Of a stretch of DNA of 64,000 nt, positions 9,710 through 18,920 are shown in pieces. This DNA is from JAOTVV01 sp041602035. GTDB lineage: Bacteria > Gemmatimonadota > Gemmatimonadetes > Gemmatimonadales > GWC2-71-9. How positions within the stretch are numbered: the stretch's first letter is position 1; each line of letters starts with the position of its first letter. Below the pieces are notes generated by a model. It was not told the origin of the DNA. It did no database searches and saw only the letters and a program-made list of their open reading frames with translations. The stretch spans positions 8,628 through 72,627 of the forward strand of contig JBFIHA010000012.1 of NCBI GenBank assembly GCA_041602035.1, written 5' to 3'. The translations under genes and the position numbers were made by a program.

Positions 9710-9961
9710 CTTCCGCCCCCCTCTTGTGTGGTCTGTCCATCCCATGTCAATGAAAGATTTGACCACGTCGGGATTCAGTCAATATCTGGACAACCCCAGT
9801 CCTGGCAAAACTTTAGACAAAATCTTGACAGATGGCTATTGGTCAGTTACTTTATTTGACACGGGTTGGACACAAGGACGGTCTGGTGACCGGGAAGGCT
9901 TGTCCGCCAGCAACAGATGTCAGATGGAGAGCATCACACTACGACTGAGGAGTGCACAACC
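9710..9961. promoter_or_regulatory. Divergent control region with 11-bp-spaced TNGACA repeats
   Basis: AT-richer than its surroundings. On the + strand TNGACA-like boxes occur at 9787 (TGGACA), 9814 (TAGACA), 9825 (TTGACA), 9856 (TTGACA) and 9867 (TGGACA), with a degenerate TGGCAA at 9803. Two pairs (9814/9825 and 9856/9867) are exactly 11 bp apart, and 9803/9814/9825 form a possible triple. CarH-type regulators recognise 11-bp direct repeats with a core of this kind (from memory of the family). The box at 9825-9830 doubles as a -35 with TACTTT at 9848-9853 as -10 (17-bp spacer) for the fasciclin gene. A weaker promoter for the minus-strand operon could be TTGCCA (9808-9803) with TATTGA (9784-9779). 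Confidence 0.65.
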
Positions 9962-10489
9962 ATGAAGAGGATCAGCATCATCACCGCCGCCGCTGCGTTT
10001 GCGTTGATTGCCGGCGCAGGCCCAGTTCAGGCACAGTACTCCAGCACCAAGGACCACGCCGCCAAGGCGAAGTCCGAAACGATGGCCAAAATGGATATCG
10101 TCGAGACCGCCGTGTCGGCCGGCTCGTTCACGACGCTGGTGACGGCACTCAAGTCTGCGGGCCTCGTGGACGCGCTCAAGGGCGAGGGTCCGTTCACGGT
10201 GTTCGCTCCTACGGATGAGGCGTTCGCCAAGCTGCCCAAGGGCACCGTCGAGGCCCTGCTGAACGATAAGGAAAAGCTCACCAAGATTCTCACCTACCAT
10301 GTCGTCTCTGGGAAGGTGATGGCGAAGGATGTCGTGAAGCTGAGCGAGGCCAAGACGCTGCAGGGCGGAAAGCTCTGGATCGACACGTCGAACGGCGTGA
10401 AGGTGAACGACGCGACGGTCGTGAAGACCGACATCGCGGCGTCGAACGGCGTCATCCACGTGATCGACACGGTGCTCCTGCCGAAATAA
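9962..10489 (+). CDS. Secreted fasciclin (FAS1) domain protein
   Basis: Encodes 175 residues: a signal peptide (residues 1-22 or so, ending VQAQ) and one FAS1 domain with both family signatures, H1 (GPFTVFAPTDEAFAKLP) and H2 (NGVIHVIDTVLLP). FAS1 proteins are extracellular or periplasmic adhesion-type modules. GAGGAG at 9947-9952 places the start at the ATG at 9962; an earlier in-frame ATG at 9917 would disrupt the signal peptide. Its promoter lies in the CarH-type repeat region, suggesting light/B12-controlled expression (inference). Confidence 0.92.
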   Translation: MKRISIITAAAAFALIAGAGPVQAQYSSTKDHAAKAKSETMAKMDIVETAVSAGSFTTLVTALKSAGLVDALKGEGPFTVFAPTDEAFAKLPKGTVEALLNDKEKLTKILTYHVVSGKVMAKDVVKLSEAKTLQGGKLWIDTSNGVKVNDATVVKTDIAASNGVIHVIDTVLLPK

Positions 10490-10524
10490 GGCTGACGCAG
10501 CACGCTCGATCGAGCGCCCCAACA

Positions 10525-10550
10525 CGGCCCCCGGGATCCTCCGGGGGCCG
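10525..10550 (+). terminator. GC-rich hairpin after fasciclin gene
   Basis: A perfect 10-bp stem, CGGCCCCCGG (10525-10534) with CCGGGGGCCG (10541-10550), and a 6-nt loop. It sits 36 nt after the fasciclin stop. The following T-tract is weak (TCGTGTTAT). A short palindrome (CGCTCGATCGAGCG) just upstream may add to it. Confidence 0.75.
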
Positions 10551-10624
10551 TCGTGTTATCAAGACATCCTTCATCCCCGCAGGCACTTGACGGTTCGCTT
10601 CGGCGGACCGTAGCGTGTGTGAAG

Positions 10625-12517
10625 ATGATCACCTGCCGGCTCCTCGGACCCGTCGAGATCGGCGTCGACGGCGGCGCGCCGCCCGCCGAGTTGCTGTGGC
10701 GCAAGAATCTAGGCTTGCTCGTCTACCTCGCCCGCTCCCCTCGGCATTCGCGTACCCGCGATCACCTGACCGGTCTCTTGTGGGCCGACAAGCCCGATCA
10801 GGCAGCCCGTCACTCGCTGCGCGAGGCGATCCGCGTGCTGCGCAAGTGTCTGGGCGACGACGGGCTCGTGACCGATCACGATCAGGTCCGGCTCAACCCC
10901 AGCCATGTCCAGCTCGATCTGGTCGAGTTCGAGCGGCATGAGCGATCGGGCAATTGGGACATGGCCGCGGCCGTCGTGGCCGGGGGGTTCATGGAAGGGT
11001 TCGGCATTCCGGACGCGTCGGGCTTCGAGGACTGGCTCGAGGCCGAACGCGGACACTGGCAGGGCCGCTGCGCGCGTGCGCTCTCGCACCGCGCCGACGA
11101 TCTATCGAAACACGGCGAGCTGCAGGCCGCGGTTGAGGTGGCGGCGCGGGCCCTGACCATCGATCCCGCGTCCGAGGCGGCGGCGCGGACGGCCATGCGG
11201 ACGTCGGCCCTGCTCGGCGACCGGGCCGCGGCGCTCGCCTGGTACGATCGGTTACGGCGGCACTTGGACCAACTCGGTAGCGCGCCCGAGCGGGAGACCG
11301 CCGAGTTGGCGGAGCGGGTGCGGAGCGAGCGGCAGTGGCACTTGGCCGACTCCGTTCCGGTGGAGCCTGCGGGCGGCGCCGAGTCGCGCCGCGCGCCCCT
11401 GGTGGGACGGGAGACGGAGCTGGCGCGGTTGGTGGAGGCCTTGGAGGGATGCATATCGGAGGCGACGCCCGCCGTCGGCGTCATCGTGGCCGCACCGGGA
11501 CTGGGCAAGTCGCGCCTCGCTGACGAGGTGATGGCCCGGGCCCGCCTGGCCGGCGCGGCGGTCGCCGGGGTACGGTGCGTCGAAGCCGATCTCGATCAGC
11601 CGTGGAGCGGCACGCTCGGGTTCGCGCGGGGCGGCCTGCTCGAGGCACGTGGTCTGGCTGCGGCGTCCCCACGCGCGCTGGGCGCCTTCGCCAAGGAGAT
11701 CACCGAGTGGCAGGACCGGTTCGGCAGTGGGGTAACCGACACGATCTCACCGGGCGCCGCGCTCACCGAGGTGCTGCGCGCAATCGCGCTGGAACAACCG
11801 GTGGCCGTGCTGATCGACGACGCCCAGTGGTTCGACGCTGAGTCGATGGGGGCCGCGATCGCGACCGTGCGTGACCTGACGGGAACACCGGTATTCCTCC
11901 TGGTCGCGACCCAGGCCGAACCCTCACGTCCCGAGCTGGACGACCTGCGCTCGAGATTGGGACGCGACGTCGCGGGGACGACGTGCACGCTGGCCCCGCT
12001 CGACACCGCCGCGCTCCGGCGGCTCACCGCGTGGGCGATGCCCCAGTACACCGAGGAGCAGATAGACCGGCTCACTCGGCGGCTCGAGGCCGACACCGCC
12101 GGCTTCCCGCTCCTCGCCATGGAGCTGCTACACGCGCTGGCGCTCGGCATGGACCTGGGGCGCGTGGCCGGCGCGTGGCCTTCCCCGCTCCACACGCTCG
12201 ACTCCTCACTGCCGTCCGACCTGCCGGACAGCATTGTGGCCGCGATACGTGTGGGGTTCCGGCGGCTCAGCCCCGACGCACAGCAGGTGCTTGCGGCCGC
12301 TGCCGTGCTGGGCGACCGTGTGGCGCCGGCCGGGCTCGAGAAGGCCACGCAGGTATCCGGCAAGGCGCTCGAGGCGGCGCTCGACGAGCTGGAGTGGCAA
12401 CGATGGCTCGCGGCCGAGCCGCGCGGCTACGCGTTCGTCGCCGCGATCGCGCGCCACGTCGTCGCTGAGGACATGATCACCGAAGGTCAGCGACAGCGGT
12501 TTCTCGCCGCGCGGTGA
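10625..12517 (+). CDS. BTAD (SARP-type) regulator with AAA/NB-ARC-like ATPase
   Basis: A 630-residue one-component regulator. Residues 1-90 form a winged-helix DNA-binding domain (LLGPVEIGVDG; LTGLLWADKPDQAARHSLREAIRVLRK), about 95-240 a TPR-like bacterial transcriptional activator domain (DASGFEDWLEAERGHW; AWYDRLRRHLDQLG), and from about 260 an ATPase (VGRETELARL; Walker A APGLGKSRL; Walker B VLIDDAQWFD). Compared with full-length LuxR/SARP ATPases it lacks the long C-terminal TPR tail. ATG at 10625 is preferred over a start 72 nt upstream because the wHTH begins there. It ends 19 nt before the TonB receptor gene, so it may control its own operon. Confidence 0.85.
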   Translation: MITCRLLGPVEIGVDGGAPPAELLWRKNLGLLVYLARSPRHSRTRDHLTGLLWADKPDQAARHSLREAIRVLRKCLGDDGLVTDHDQVRLNPSHVQLDLVEFERHERSGNWDMAAAVVAGGFMEGFGIPDASGFEDWLEAERGHWQGRCARALSHRADDLSKHGELQAAVEVAARALTIDPASEAAARTAMRTSALLGDRAAALAWYDRLRRHLDQLGSAPERETAELAERVRSERQWHLADSVPVEPAGGAESRRAPLVGRETELARLVEALEGCISEATPAVGVIVAAPGLGKSRLADEVMARARLAGAAVAGVRCVEADLDQPWSGTLGFARGGLLEARGLAAASPRALGAFAKEITEWQDRFGSGVTDTISPGAALTEVLRAIALEQPVAVLIDDAQWFDAESMGAAIATVRDLTGTPVFLLVATQAEPSRPELDDLRSRLGRDVAGTTCTLAPLDTAALRRLTAWAMPQYTEEQIDRLTRRLEADTAGFPLLAMELLHALALGMDLGRVAGAWPSPLHTLDSSLPSDLPDSIVAAIRVGFRRLSPDAQQVLAAAAVLGDRVAPAGLEKATQVSGKALEAALDELEWQRWLAAEPRGYAFVAAIARHVVAEDMITEGQRQRFLAAR

Positions 12518-12536
12518 GGTGGGAGGAGATGATTCC

Positions 12537-15194
12537 ATGACGGCAGCGTCACCCGGGATTCGATTGACCGTCGCCCTGCTGGGGTGCGTCACGGTCTTGT
12601 GGGTACCGCTCCGAGCCCAGGACGCGACGCTCGCCGGCATCATAACCGATTCCGTCACGGGAGCGGTGGTGCAGGGCGCGCGCGTCGACGTGATCGCCAG
12701 GGAGCGTGCGGTGGCCCGCGCGGTGACCGACATCCACGGAGCATTCACTCTCACGTTCGGCGCCGGGACGTACACGGTGGTAGTCGCACGCCTCGATTAC
12801 CGGCCGGTGCGACTCGACGGGATCACCATCGCCGCGGGCTCCACTCGGCGGCTCACCGTGCGCCTGGTGCCGCAGGCATACGTGATCAATCCAGTCGTGG
12901 TATCGGCATCGCGCGCCGAAGAGAAGGCACTCGATGCGCCCGCGTCGGTCACGGTGGTAGACGAGCGCTCCATCGCGGAGCGGCCGGGGCTCACCCCGAT
13001 CGACCACGTGTACGGCACGCCGGGGGTGGACGTGGCGACCACCGGCATCCTGGCGCACGAGGTCGTGTCCCGCGGGTTCAACAACGTGTCGTCGGGTGCG
13101 TTGCTGGTGCTCACCGACGGGCGCTACGCCTCGGTGCCGTCGCTCCGGATCAACGTGTTCAGCTTCATCCCGCTCACCGACGACGACATCGAGCGCATCG
13201 AGATGGTGCGCGGACCGGGGTCCGCGCTCTACGGTCCCAACTCGTCGAACGGCGTGCTGCACGTGCTGAGCCGCTCGCCGTTTGCGTCCCGTCCGGCCAC
13301 GCTCACGCTCACCGGGGGCGAGCGCGGCATGCTGCACGGGCAGCTCCGCGTGGCGCAGTCGCTGAGCCGGCGCGTGGCGCTCAAGCTCTCGGCACAGTAC
13401 CTCCGCGCCCGCGATTGGCCGTACGTGGATCCCGACGAGCAGTCGGCGCGCCTGTTGGCCATCGGCACCGGCGCGGATCCGGACACCCTGTTGATCGGAA
13501 AGCGCGACACCACGGTGGAGCGCGTGGGCGGCGAGGCGCGGATCGACTGGCGGCCCGGCACCGAGACGACGGTCACCGCGGCCGTCGGCATCAACGGCGC
13601 GCTCCGCCACATCGAGCTGACCCCGCTCGGCGCGGCCCAGCTCGACGACTGGCGCTCCGCCTACGGCCAGATCCGCGTGCGGCACGGACGGCTGTTCGGG
13701 CAGGCGTTCATCAATACGAGCGGCTCGGGCGATACGTATCTGCTCCGGACCGGTGTGCCCATCACCGATCAGTCGCGCATGATCGTGGCACAGCTTCAGC
13801 ATGGGAGCGTCGTGGGGTCGCGTCTCAACCTCACCTACGGGCTCGACCTCCAGCGCACGGAGCCGCGCACCGAGGGCACCATCACGGGCAGGAACGAGGA
13901 CGACGACACGATCGACGAGGCGGGTGGGTATCTCCACGCCGACGTGCAGCTGACTCCGATGCTCCGCGCCGTCGCCGCCGCGCGGGTGGACTACCACAAC
14001 CGGCTGACCGACCTGGTGTTCTCGCCACGGGCAGCGCTCGTGCTGCAGCCGAAGGAATCCCACACGTTCCGGCTCACATACAACCGTGCGTTCAGCACGC
14101 CCAACACCAACAACCTGTTTCTCGACCTGATCGCCGGTGTGCTTCCCACCCCTGTCCCGATCCCGGTGCGGCTGGTGGGCGTACCCAAGGACGGCTTCAG
14201 CTTTCGGCACGACTGCGACGGCGGGCTGTGCATGCGGTCGCCCTACACGCCCGGCGCGCTCGGCGGCGACACCGCGTATCTCCCGCTCGACGTGACGCTG
14301 TTGTGGCCCATGCTGGTGGATTCGCTGCGAAACCGTGGCATCGACCTCTCGGCGGTGACCCCGCCCACCGGAGCCGACGTCGCAACAGCGTTGGGCAGGC
14401 TGGACATCGGCACCGGCACGTTCGGGCCAGTAACTGACGCGCGCGACATCCCGCCGCTCCGGCCCACCATCGACAACGTGATCGAGCTGGGCTACCGCGG
14501 AGTGCTTGGAGACCGTGTGTCACTCGGCGTCGACGTGTATAAGGCCTGGAAGAACGACTTCCAGGGCGCCGAGCGCGTCGAGACCCCGAACGCGTTCTTC
14601 GATCCGGTCTCGTTGGCGGCGTATCTCGCGAACTTCATGTCGGCAGACTCAGCGCAATTCATCGCCGGACTCGTGGGCCAGGTACCGGCCGGCACCGTGA
14701 CGCCGGTGGAAGCGCGCGATCCGTGGGACGTACTGGTGTCGTACCGCAACTTCGGCGAGGCGAGCTACTGGGGCGCGGACCTGGACGTGGGCGCGATCCT
14801 CACACCCACGATTGCCGTGCAGGGCACGTACTCGTGGACCAGCAAAGACATGTTCGCGCTGGCCGACCCGGCGGGGCAGGTGGACAGTCTGCCACTCAAC
14901 GCACCGGCCAATCGCGCCTCGGGCACGGTGCTGTTCCGCCACGACGGCTGGGGGGTCAACGCGCAGGTGCGCTTTCGCTGGGTGGACGGCTTTCCCGTCC
15001 GCTCCGGCGTGTACGTCGGTGACGTATCGGGATATGCGGTCGTGGACGCGCTGGTCGGCTATCGGCTCCCGTTCGCGCCGACGGTGACAGTCACCATGAA
15101 CGCGCTCAACCTGACCGACAACGCCCACCGGGAGTTCGTGGGCGCACCCCGGATCGGGCGGCTGGTGACGGGGAGTGTCCGGGCGGAATTCTGA
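12537..15194 (+). CDS. TonB-dependent receptor with N-terminal CarboxypepD_reg-like domain
   Basis: An 885-residue outer-membrane receptor. After the signal peptide comes a carboxypeptidase-regulatory-like beta domain (ATLAGIITDSVTGAVVQGARV), as in SusC-type receptors, then the plug (VVVSASRAEEKALDAPASVTVVDE; RIEMVRGPGSALYGPNSSNGVLHV) and a long barrel ending in aromatic-poor GSVRAEF. Ligand unknown. GGAGGAG at 12522-12528 selects the ATG at 12537. It follows the BTAD-ATPase gene closely and is probably cotranscribed. Downstream it faces the DUF819 gene, with tandem heptamers in between. Confidence 0.88.
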   Translation: MTAASPGIRLTVALLGCVTVLWVPLRAQDATLAGIITDSVTGAVVQGARVDVIARERAVARAVTDIHGAFTLTFGAGTYTVVVARLDYRPVRLDGITIAAGSTRRLTVRLVPQAYVINPVVVSASRAEEKALDAPASVTVVDERSIAERPGLTPIDHVYGTPGVDVATTGILAHEVVSRGFNNVSSGALLVLTDGRYASVPSLRINVFSFIPLTDDDIERIEMVRGPGSALYGPNSSNGVLHVLSRSPFASRPATLTLTGGERGMLHGQLRVAQSLSRRVALKLSAQYLRARDWPYVDPDEQSARLLAIGTGADPDTLLIGKRDTTVERVGGEARIDWRPGTETTVTAAVGINGALRHIELTPLGAAQLDDWRSAYGQIRVRHGRLFGQAFINTSGSGDTYLLRTGVPITDQSRMIVAQLQHGSVVGSRLNLTYGLDLQRTEPRTEGTITGRNEDDDTIDEAGGYLHADVQLTPMLRAVAAARVDYHNRLTDLVFSPRAALVLQPKESHTFRLTYNRAFSTPNTNNLFLDLIAGVLPTPVPIPVRLVGVPKDGFSFRHDCDGGLCMRSPYTPGALGGDTAYLPLDVTLLWPMLVDSLRNRGIDLSAVTPPTGADVATALGRLDIGTGTFGPVTDARDIPPLRPTIDNVIELGYRGVLGDRVSLGVDVYKAWKNDFQGAERVETPNAFFDPVSLAAYLANFMSADSAQFIAGLVGQVPAGTVTPVEARDPWDVLVSYRNFGEASYWGADLDVGAILTPTIAVQGTYSWTSKDMFALADPAGQVDSLPLNAPANRASGTVLFRHDGWGVNAQVRFRWVDGFPVRSGVYVGDVSGYAVVDALVGYRLPFAPTVTVTMNALNLTDNAHREFVGAPRIGRLVTGSVRAEF

Positions 15195-15202
15195 ATGGGT
15201 GG

Positions 15203-15237
15203 CTGTGTGCTGTGAGCTGTGAGTTGTGAGTTGTCAC
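15203..15237. repeat. Five tandem heptamers, consensus YTGTGAG
   Basis: Units at 15203, 15210, 15217, 15224 and 15231: CTGTGTG, CTGTGAG, CTGTGAG, TTGTGAG, TTGTCAC. The array starts 8 nt after the stop of the TonB receptor. It is non-coding. Confidence 0.8.
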
Positions 15238-15346
15238 TGGTGCTCGAGTGGACGTGCTCGCCGGGGCGCGTACCTCGTAGTCGGGGCGGCCTACTCGTAC
15301 CCATGGGCGTCGCGGAGGAGGGCACGTCTGCGAGATCACTGGTGGT

Positions 15347-15374
15347 GTACGCTGCACGCTGTACGCTGCGCGCC
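15347..15374. repeat. Four tandem heptamers, consensus GTACGCT
   Basis: Units at 15347, 15354, 15361 and 15368: GTACGCT, GCACGCT, GTACGCT, GCGCGCC. It lies 18 nt beyond the stop codon of the minus-strand DUF819 gene, so each of the two convergent genes has its own heptamer array at its 3' side. Confidence 0.75.
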
Positions 15375-15392
15375 GAACACACTACCGCGCTG

Positions 15393-16562
15393 TCACACCA
15401 TCAGCTGGCAGAGGTACGCCGTAGCCACCCCCAGGTAATTGCCCAGCGCGTAGCCGATCAGCGCCAACATGATCGAGATCGGCACCAGCTCTTCGCGGTG
15501 GTATCCCGCCGCGACCGGTGCCGAGGCGGCCCCGCCCACCGCGGCCACGCTGGCGGTGGCAGCCATGCTCACGTCGATCCGGAACAGCCGCGCGCCGATC
15601 ACGACGAAAATCAAGTGCACGGTGATGCACATGAAGCCGGCTACTAGGAACCACTGCGCGCCGCCGATTTTGGTGAGATCCGCCTGCGCGCCGAGCATGG
15701 TCATGTAGATGTACACCAGCCCCATGGCGAGTGGCTCGGTGCCGGGCACGTTCTTGAGTCGAGTCGCCGAGAGCCCGATGCCGAACGTCGTCACCAGCAG
15801 GATGGCCCAGGTGTTCTGGGTGAAGACGGGATCGATGACCGGAAACACGGCGGCCAGTTGGTTGGCCGCGAAGATGGCCGTGAACCCGAAGCCCATCAGC
15901 ACCAGCACGTCACGGAAGTGCACCTCGTGTGACTTCTTCTCGATCTCCGCATCGGCCTGGGCGATGTGGTCGATCTGCTCCTGCGACACGCCGGTGAAGC
16001 GGTTGAACCATTTCGCCCAGCGCTTGCACGTGAGGATGAGCGGGAAATAGAGCACGTAGACGAAGTTGTCCACCAGCACCACCATGCCCACCATCTCACC
16101 CGGCGTGTCGAGGCTTTCGGCCACGGCGGCCAGGTTGCCGGTGCCGCCGATCCAGCTGCCGGCCAGCGCACCGTAGCCGCGCCACGTGTCGGGCGGCAGG
16201 CCCTCACGGAAGAGGAAGAACGAGATCACCGCACCGATCACGATCCCGAACGCGCCAAGCACCAGCACGCCCGCGCCGCGCCACGCCACCCTGAGCGACT
16301 GTCGGATGTTGATGTCCAGCAGCATCAGCACGATGAACATCGGCACCGCGAACGACCGGAACGTGGTGTAGATCGGGGTGGAGCGCGGGATGACGTTGAG
16401 ATTGGACAGGAAGATCGGTGTCAGGAAGATCCAGATGATGGCGGGCAGGATATTGAAGATCTTCCACTTGGTGCGCTTCTCGAGCCAGATGAACAGGACC
16501 GGGATCATGGTGATCACGGCCATGACACCGATCATCTCGTTGAACAACGGCTCCGAGTTCAT
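15393..16562 (-). CDS. DUF819 family membrane transporter
   Basis: A 389-residue protein with about 10-12 transmembrane helices. The conserved GSWIGGTGNLAAVAESL segment and the duplicated organisation (second half AVGGAASAPVAAGYH) identify the DUF819 (YjcL-like) family, distantly related to sodium-coupled carboxylate carriers; substrate unknown. GGAG lies 6 nt before the ATG. It begins 37 nt after the glnS stop on the same strand and could be transcribed with it. Confidence 0.85.
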   Translation of the reverse strand: MNSEPLFNEMIGVMAVITMIPVLFIWLEKRTKWKIFNILPAIIWIFLTPIFLSNLNVIPRSTPIYTTFRSFAVPMFIVLMLLDINIRQSLRVAWRGAGVLVLGAFGIVIGAVISFFLFREGLPPDTWRGYGALAGSWIGGTGNLAAVAESLDTPGEMVGMVVLVDNFVYVLYFPLILTCKRWAKWFNRFTGVSQEQIDHIAQADAEIEKKSHEVHFRDVLVLMGFGFTAIFAANQLAAVFPVIDPVFTQNTWAILLVTTFGIGLSATRLKNVPGTEPLAMGLVYIYMTMLGAQADLTKIGGAQWFLVAGFMCITVHLIFVVIGARLFRIDVSMAATASVAAVGGAASAPVAAGYHREELVPISIMLALIGYALGNYLGVATAYLCQLMV

Positions 16563-16599
16563 TGACGCTCCGGGGTCGGGAGGAGGAACGGGCTCCGAG

Positions 16600-18324
16600 T
16601 CACTGCTTGGCGGCGATCTTGGCCCAGGTGTCGCGGAGGGTGACGGTCCGGTTGTAGACCAGGTGGCCGGGCTTCGAGTCCACCGGATCGCTCATGAAGT
16701 AGCCCTGGCGCTCGAACTGGTACTGAGTGCCCGGCGGGTCGTTTGCCACGCTGGGCTCGATGCGGCTCCCGGTGAGCACCACCAGCGACTCGGGGTTCAG
16801 GTTGCTGGTGAAGTCCGGGCCTTTGTCCACCTCGTCCGGATCCGGCACGCGGAACAGCCGGTCGTACAGCCGCACCTCGCAGGGGAGCGACTCGGCGGCG
16901 GACACCCAGTGGATCGTGCCCTTTACCTTGCGGCCGTCCGGCGCGTCGCCGCCGCGCGTGGCCGGATCGTACGTGCACAGAAGCTCGGTCACCTCACCGG
17001 TCTTCGGATCCTTGACCACGTCCGTACACGTGATGAAGTAGCCGTAGCGCAGCCGCACTTCGCGTCCCGGCGCCAGGCGGAAGAACTTCTTGGGCGGATC
17101 TTCCATAAAATCGTCGCGCTCGATGTAGAGCGTGCGTGAGAACGGGATCGTCCGCGATCCGTCCTTCGGCACGTCGTGCGGCCAGTAGGGCGCGTCGAGT
17201 TGTTCGGTTTTGCTTTCGGGATAATTAGTGATCGTGACCTTGAGCGGCTTGAACACGCACAGTACGCGCGGCGCCCGGGTGTTCAGGTCGTCCCGTACGC
17301 AGTATTCCAGCTTCTCGATATCCACTCGGCTGTCGGTCTTGGCCACGCCCACCAGGTCGCAGAAGCTCCTGATCGCCTCCGGCGTCACCCCTCGGCGCCG
17401 GAGGCCTGCGATCGTCGGCATCCGTGGATCGTCCCAGCCCGACACGTGCCCGCGCTCGACCAACTGGATCAGCTTGCGCTTGGAGAGCACCGTGTAGTCC
17501 AGGTTGAGCCTGGCGAACTCGGTCTGCTCGGTGCGGGGGTGTGCGAACCCGGCGGCATCCAGCACCCACTCGTACAGCGCGTTGTTGTCCTTGAACTCCA
17601 GCGTGCAGAGCGAGTGGGTGATGTCCTCGATCGCGTCCGAGAGGCAGTGGGTGAAGTCGTATAGCGGATAGATGCACCACGCGTCTTCCTGGCGGTAGTG
17701 GCTCGCGTGGCGGATGCGGTACAGGATCGGATCGCGCATCAGCATGTTGGGATGGGCCATGTCGATCTTGGCCCGGAGCACGTGGGTGCCGTCGGCGAAC
17801 TCGCCAGCCCGCATGCGGCGAAACAGGTCCAAGTTCTCCTTCGCGGAGCGCATGCGGTGCGGGCTGTCCCGCCCCGCCTGGGTCACCGTGCCGCGGTACT
17901 CGCGGATCTCGTCCTCGCTCAGGGAATCGACGTAGGCGTTTCCATCCTGGATCAGCTTTTCGGCGTACTGGTACAGCTGCTCGAAGTAGTCGGAGGCGAA
18001 GTACAGGTGCTCACCCCAGTCGAAGCCGAGCCAGCGCACGTCCTCCTGGATGGAACGCACGTACTTCATGTCCTCCGTTTCGGGGTTGGTGTCGTCGAAC
18101 CGGAGGTGACAGATGCCGTTGTGCTCCTTGGCCAGCCCGAAGTTCAAACAGCACGACTTGGCGTGGCCGATATGGAGGTAGCCGTTCGGTTCAGGCGGGA
18201 ACCGGGTTTCCACCCGACCGCCATATTTGCCGCTCTCCTGGTCGCGCTCGACCATGGCGCGGATGAAGTCGCGGCCCTGGGGGCGCGGGGTGTCGGGCGG
18301 CATCTTGGATTTGGTGGTGCCCAC
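16600..18324 (-). CDS. glnS: Glutaminyl-tRNA synthetase
   Basis: Class I aminoacyl-tRNA synthetase charging tRNA(Gln) directly. The PEPNGYLHIGHAKS segment holds the HIGH motif and DYTVLSKRKL the KMSKS-equivalent. The Rossmann core, the anticodon-binding beta-barrels (RLAPGREVRLRYGYFI; VKGTIHWVSA) and the C-terminus are intact. With the GTG start at 18324 (GGAG 8 nt upstream) the protein is 574 residues, close to the usual 550-580. A longer open frame up to 18528 adds a basic, unconserved N-terminus and is not supported. Confidence 0.95.
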   Translation of the reverse strand: MGTTKSKMPPDTPRPQGRDFIRAMVERDQESGKYGGRVETRFPPEPNGYLHIGHAKSCCLNFGLAKEHNGICHLRFDDTNPETEDMKYVRSIQEDVRWLGFDWGEHLYFASDYFEQLYQYAEKLIQDGNAYVDSLSEDEIREYRGTVTQAGRDSPHRMRSAKENLDLFRRMRAGEFADGTHVLRAKIDMAHPNMLMRDPILYRIRHASHYRQEDAWCIYPLYDFTHCLSDAIEDITHSLCTLEFKDNNALYEWVLDAAGFAHPRTEQTEFARLNLDYTVLSKRKLIQLVERGHVSGWDDPRMPTIAGLRRRGVTPEAIRSFCDLVGVAKTDSRVDIEKLEYCVRDDLNTRAPRVLCVFKPLKVTITNYPESKTEQLDAPYWPHDVPKDGSRTIPFSRTLYIERDDFMEDPPKKFFRLAPGREVRLRYGYFITCTDVVKDPKTGEVTELLCTYDPATRGGDAPDGRKVKGTIHWVSAAESLPCEVRLYDRLFRVPDPDEVDKGPDFTSNLNPESLVVLTGSRIEPSVANDPPGTQYQFERQGYFMSDPVDSKPGHLVYNRTVTLRDTWAKIAAKQ

Positions 18325-18543
18325 TCGTGGTGCTCCGTGCGTGCGCTGGGGTTGTGCGCGGCGTTCTGGCCGAGTTGGCGCGGAACGCCCGTAAAGGTAG
18401 CAGGGAGGGCGGGTTGGGGCGGAGTCGCCTCGAGCCAGACCCACAGTGGTACGAGTTACGGGTTGCCGCCTCCCGCTGTTCCCGCATATTGGCGGTTGAC
18501 TGCGGGAGAGGTCGGCCGGAGCCGTCAAAGGACTGGGGGGACG

Positions 18544-18915
18544 ATGACGCGGGTGGCGTGGCTACGGGCGAGCTACTGGGCCGGCGCGATCGCCGACGTG
18601 CTGATCGGCGTGCTCACGCTGGTGCCCTCTCGCATGGGGCTGCCGGGGTTCCGCTACCCGATGGGACTGGCCGCCTCGTTGATGATCGCGTGGGCGGTGC
18701 TACTCCTTTGGGCTGACCGCAAGCCGGTCGAACGGCGCGGCGTGCTGCCGGTCACCGTACTGGTCATCCTTGGGCTGATGGCGAGCGGCATCTACAGCGT
18801 GGCGATCGGACTGTTCCCGGTCTCGCGAATCGCCCCTTCCACCGTCCTCGGCGTCGTGCTGATCGCGCTCATGCTGTTCAGCTACGTCAACGCGGCGGGT
18901 GCCGAACGTCCGTGA
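18544..18915 (+). CDS. Small four-helix membrane protein
   Basis: A 123-residue hydrophobic protein with four predicted membrane helices (around residues 10-30, 42-58, 68-88 and 97-117). No family recognised. The ATG follows a G-rich tract (GGACTGGGGGG), and the frame upstream of it belongs to the antisense of glnS. It ends 5 nt before the 3' end of the convergent SnoaL-like gene. Confidence 0.7.
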   Translation: MTRVAWLRASYWAGAIADVLIGVLTLVPSRMGLPGFRYPMGLAASLMIAWAVLLLWADRKPVERRGVLPVTVLVILGLMASGIYSVAIGLFPVSRIAPSTVLGVVLIALMLFSYVNAAGAERP

Positions 18916-18920
18916 TGCTC

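Noticed and set aside
9710..9961. Cobalamin riboswitch upstream of the CarH / TonB receptor operon
   Set aside because: I found no B12-box-like sequence or conserved fold there; the direct repeats fit protein binding better.
18325..18528. N-terminal extension of glnS
   Set aside because: The added residues are basic and unconserved and overlap the promoter side of the small membrane protein gene; the GTG at 18324 has a good Shine-Dalgarno.
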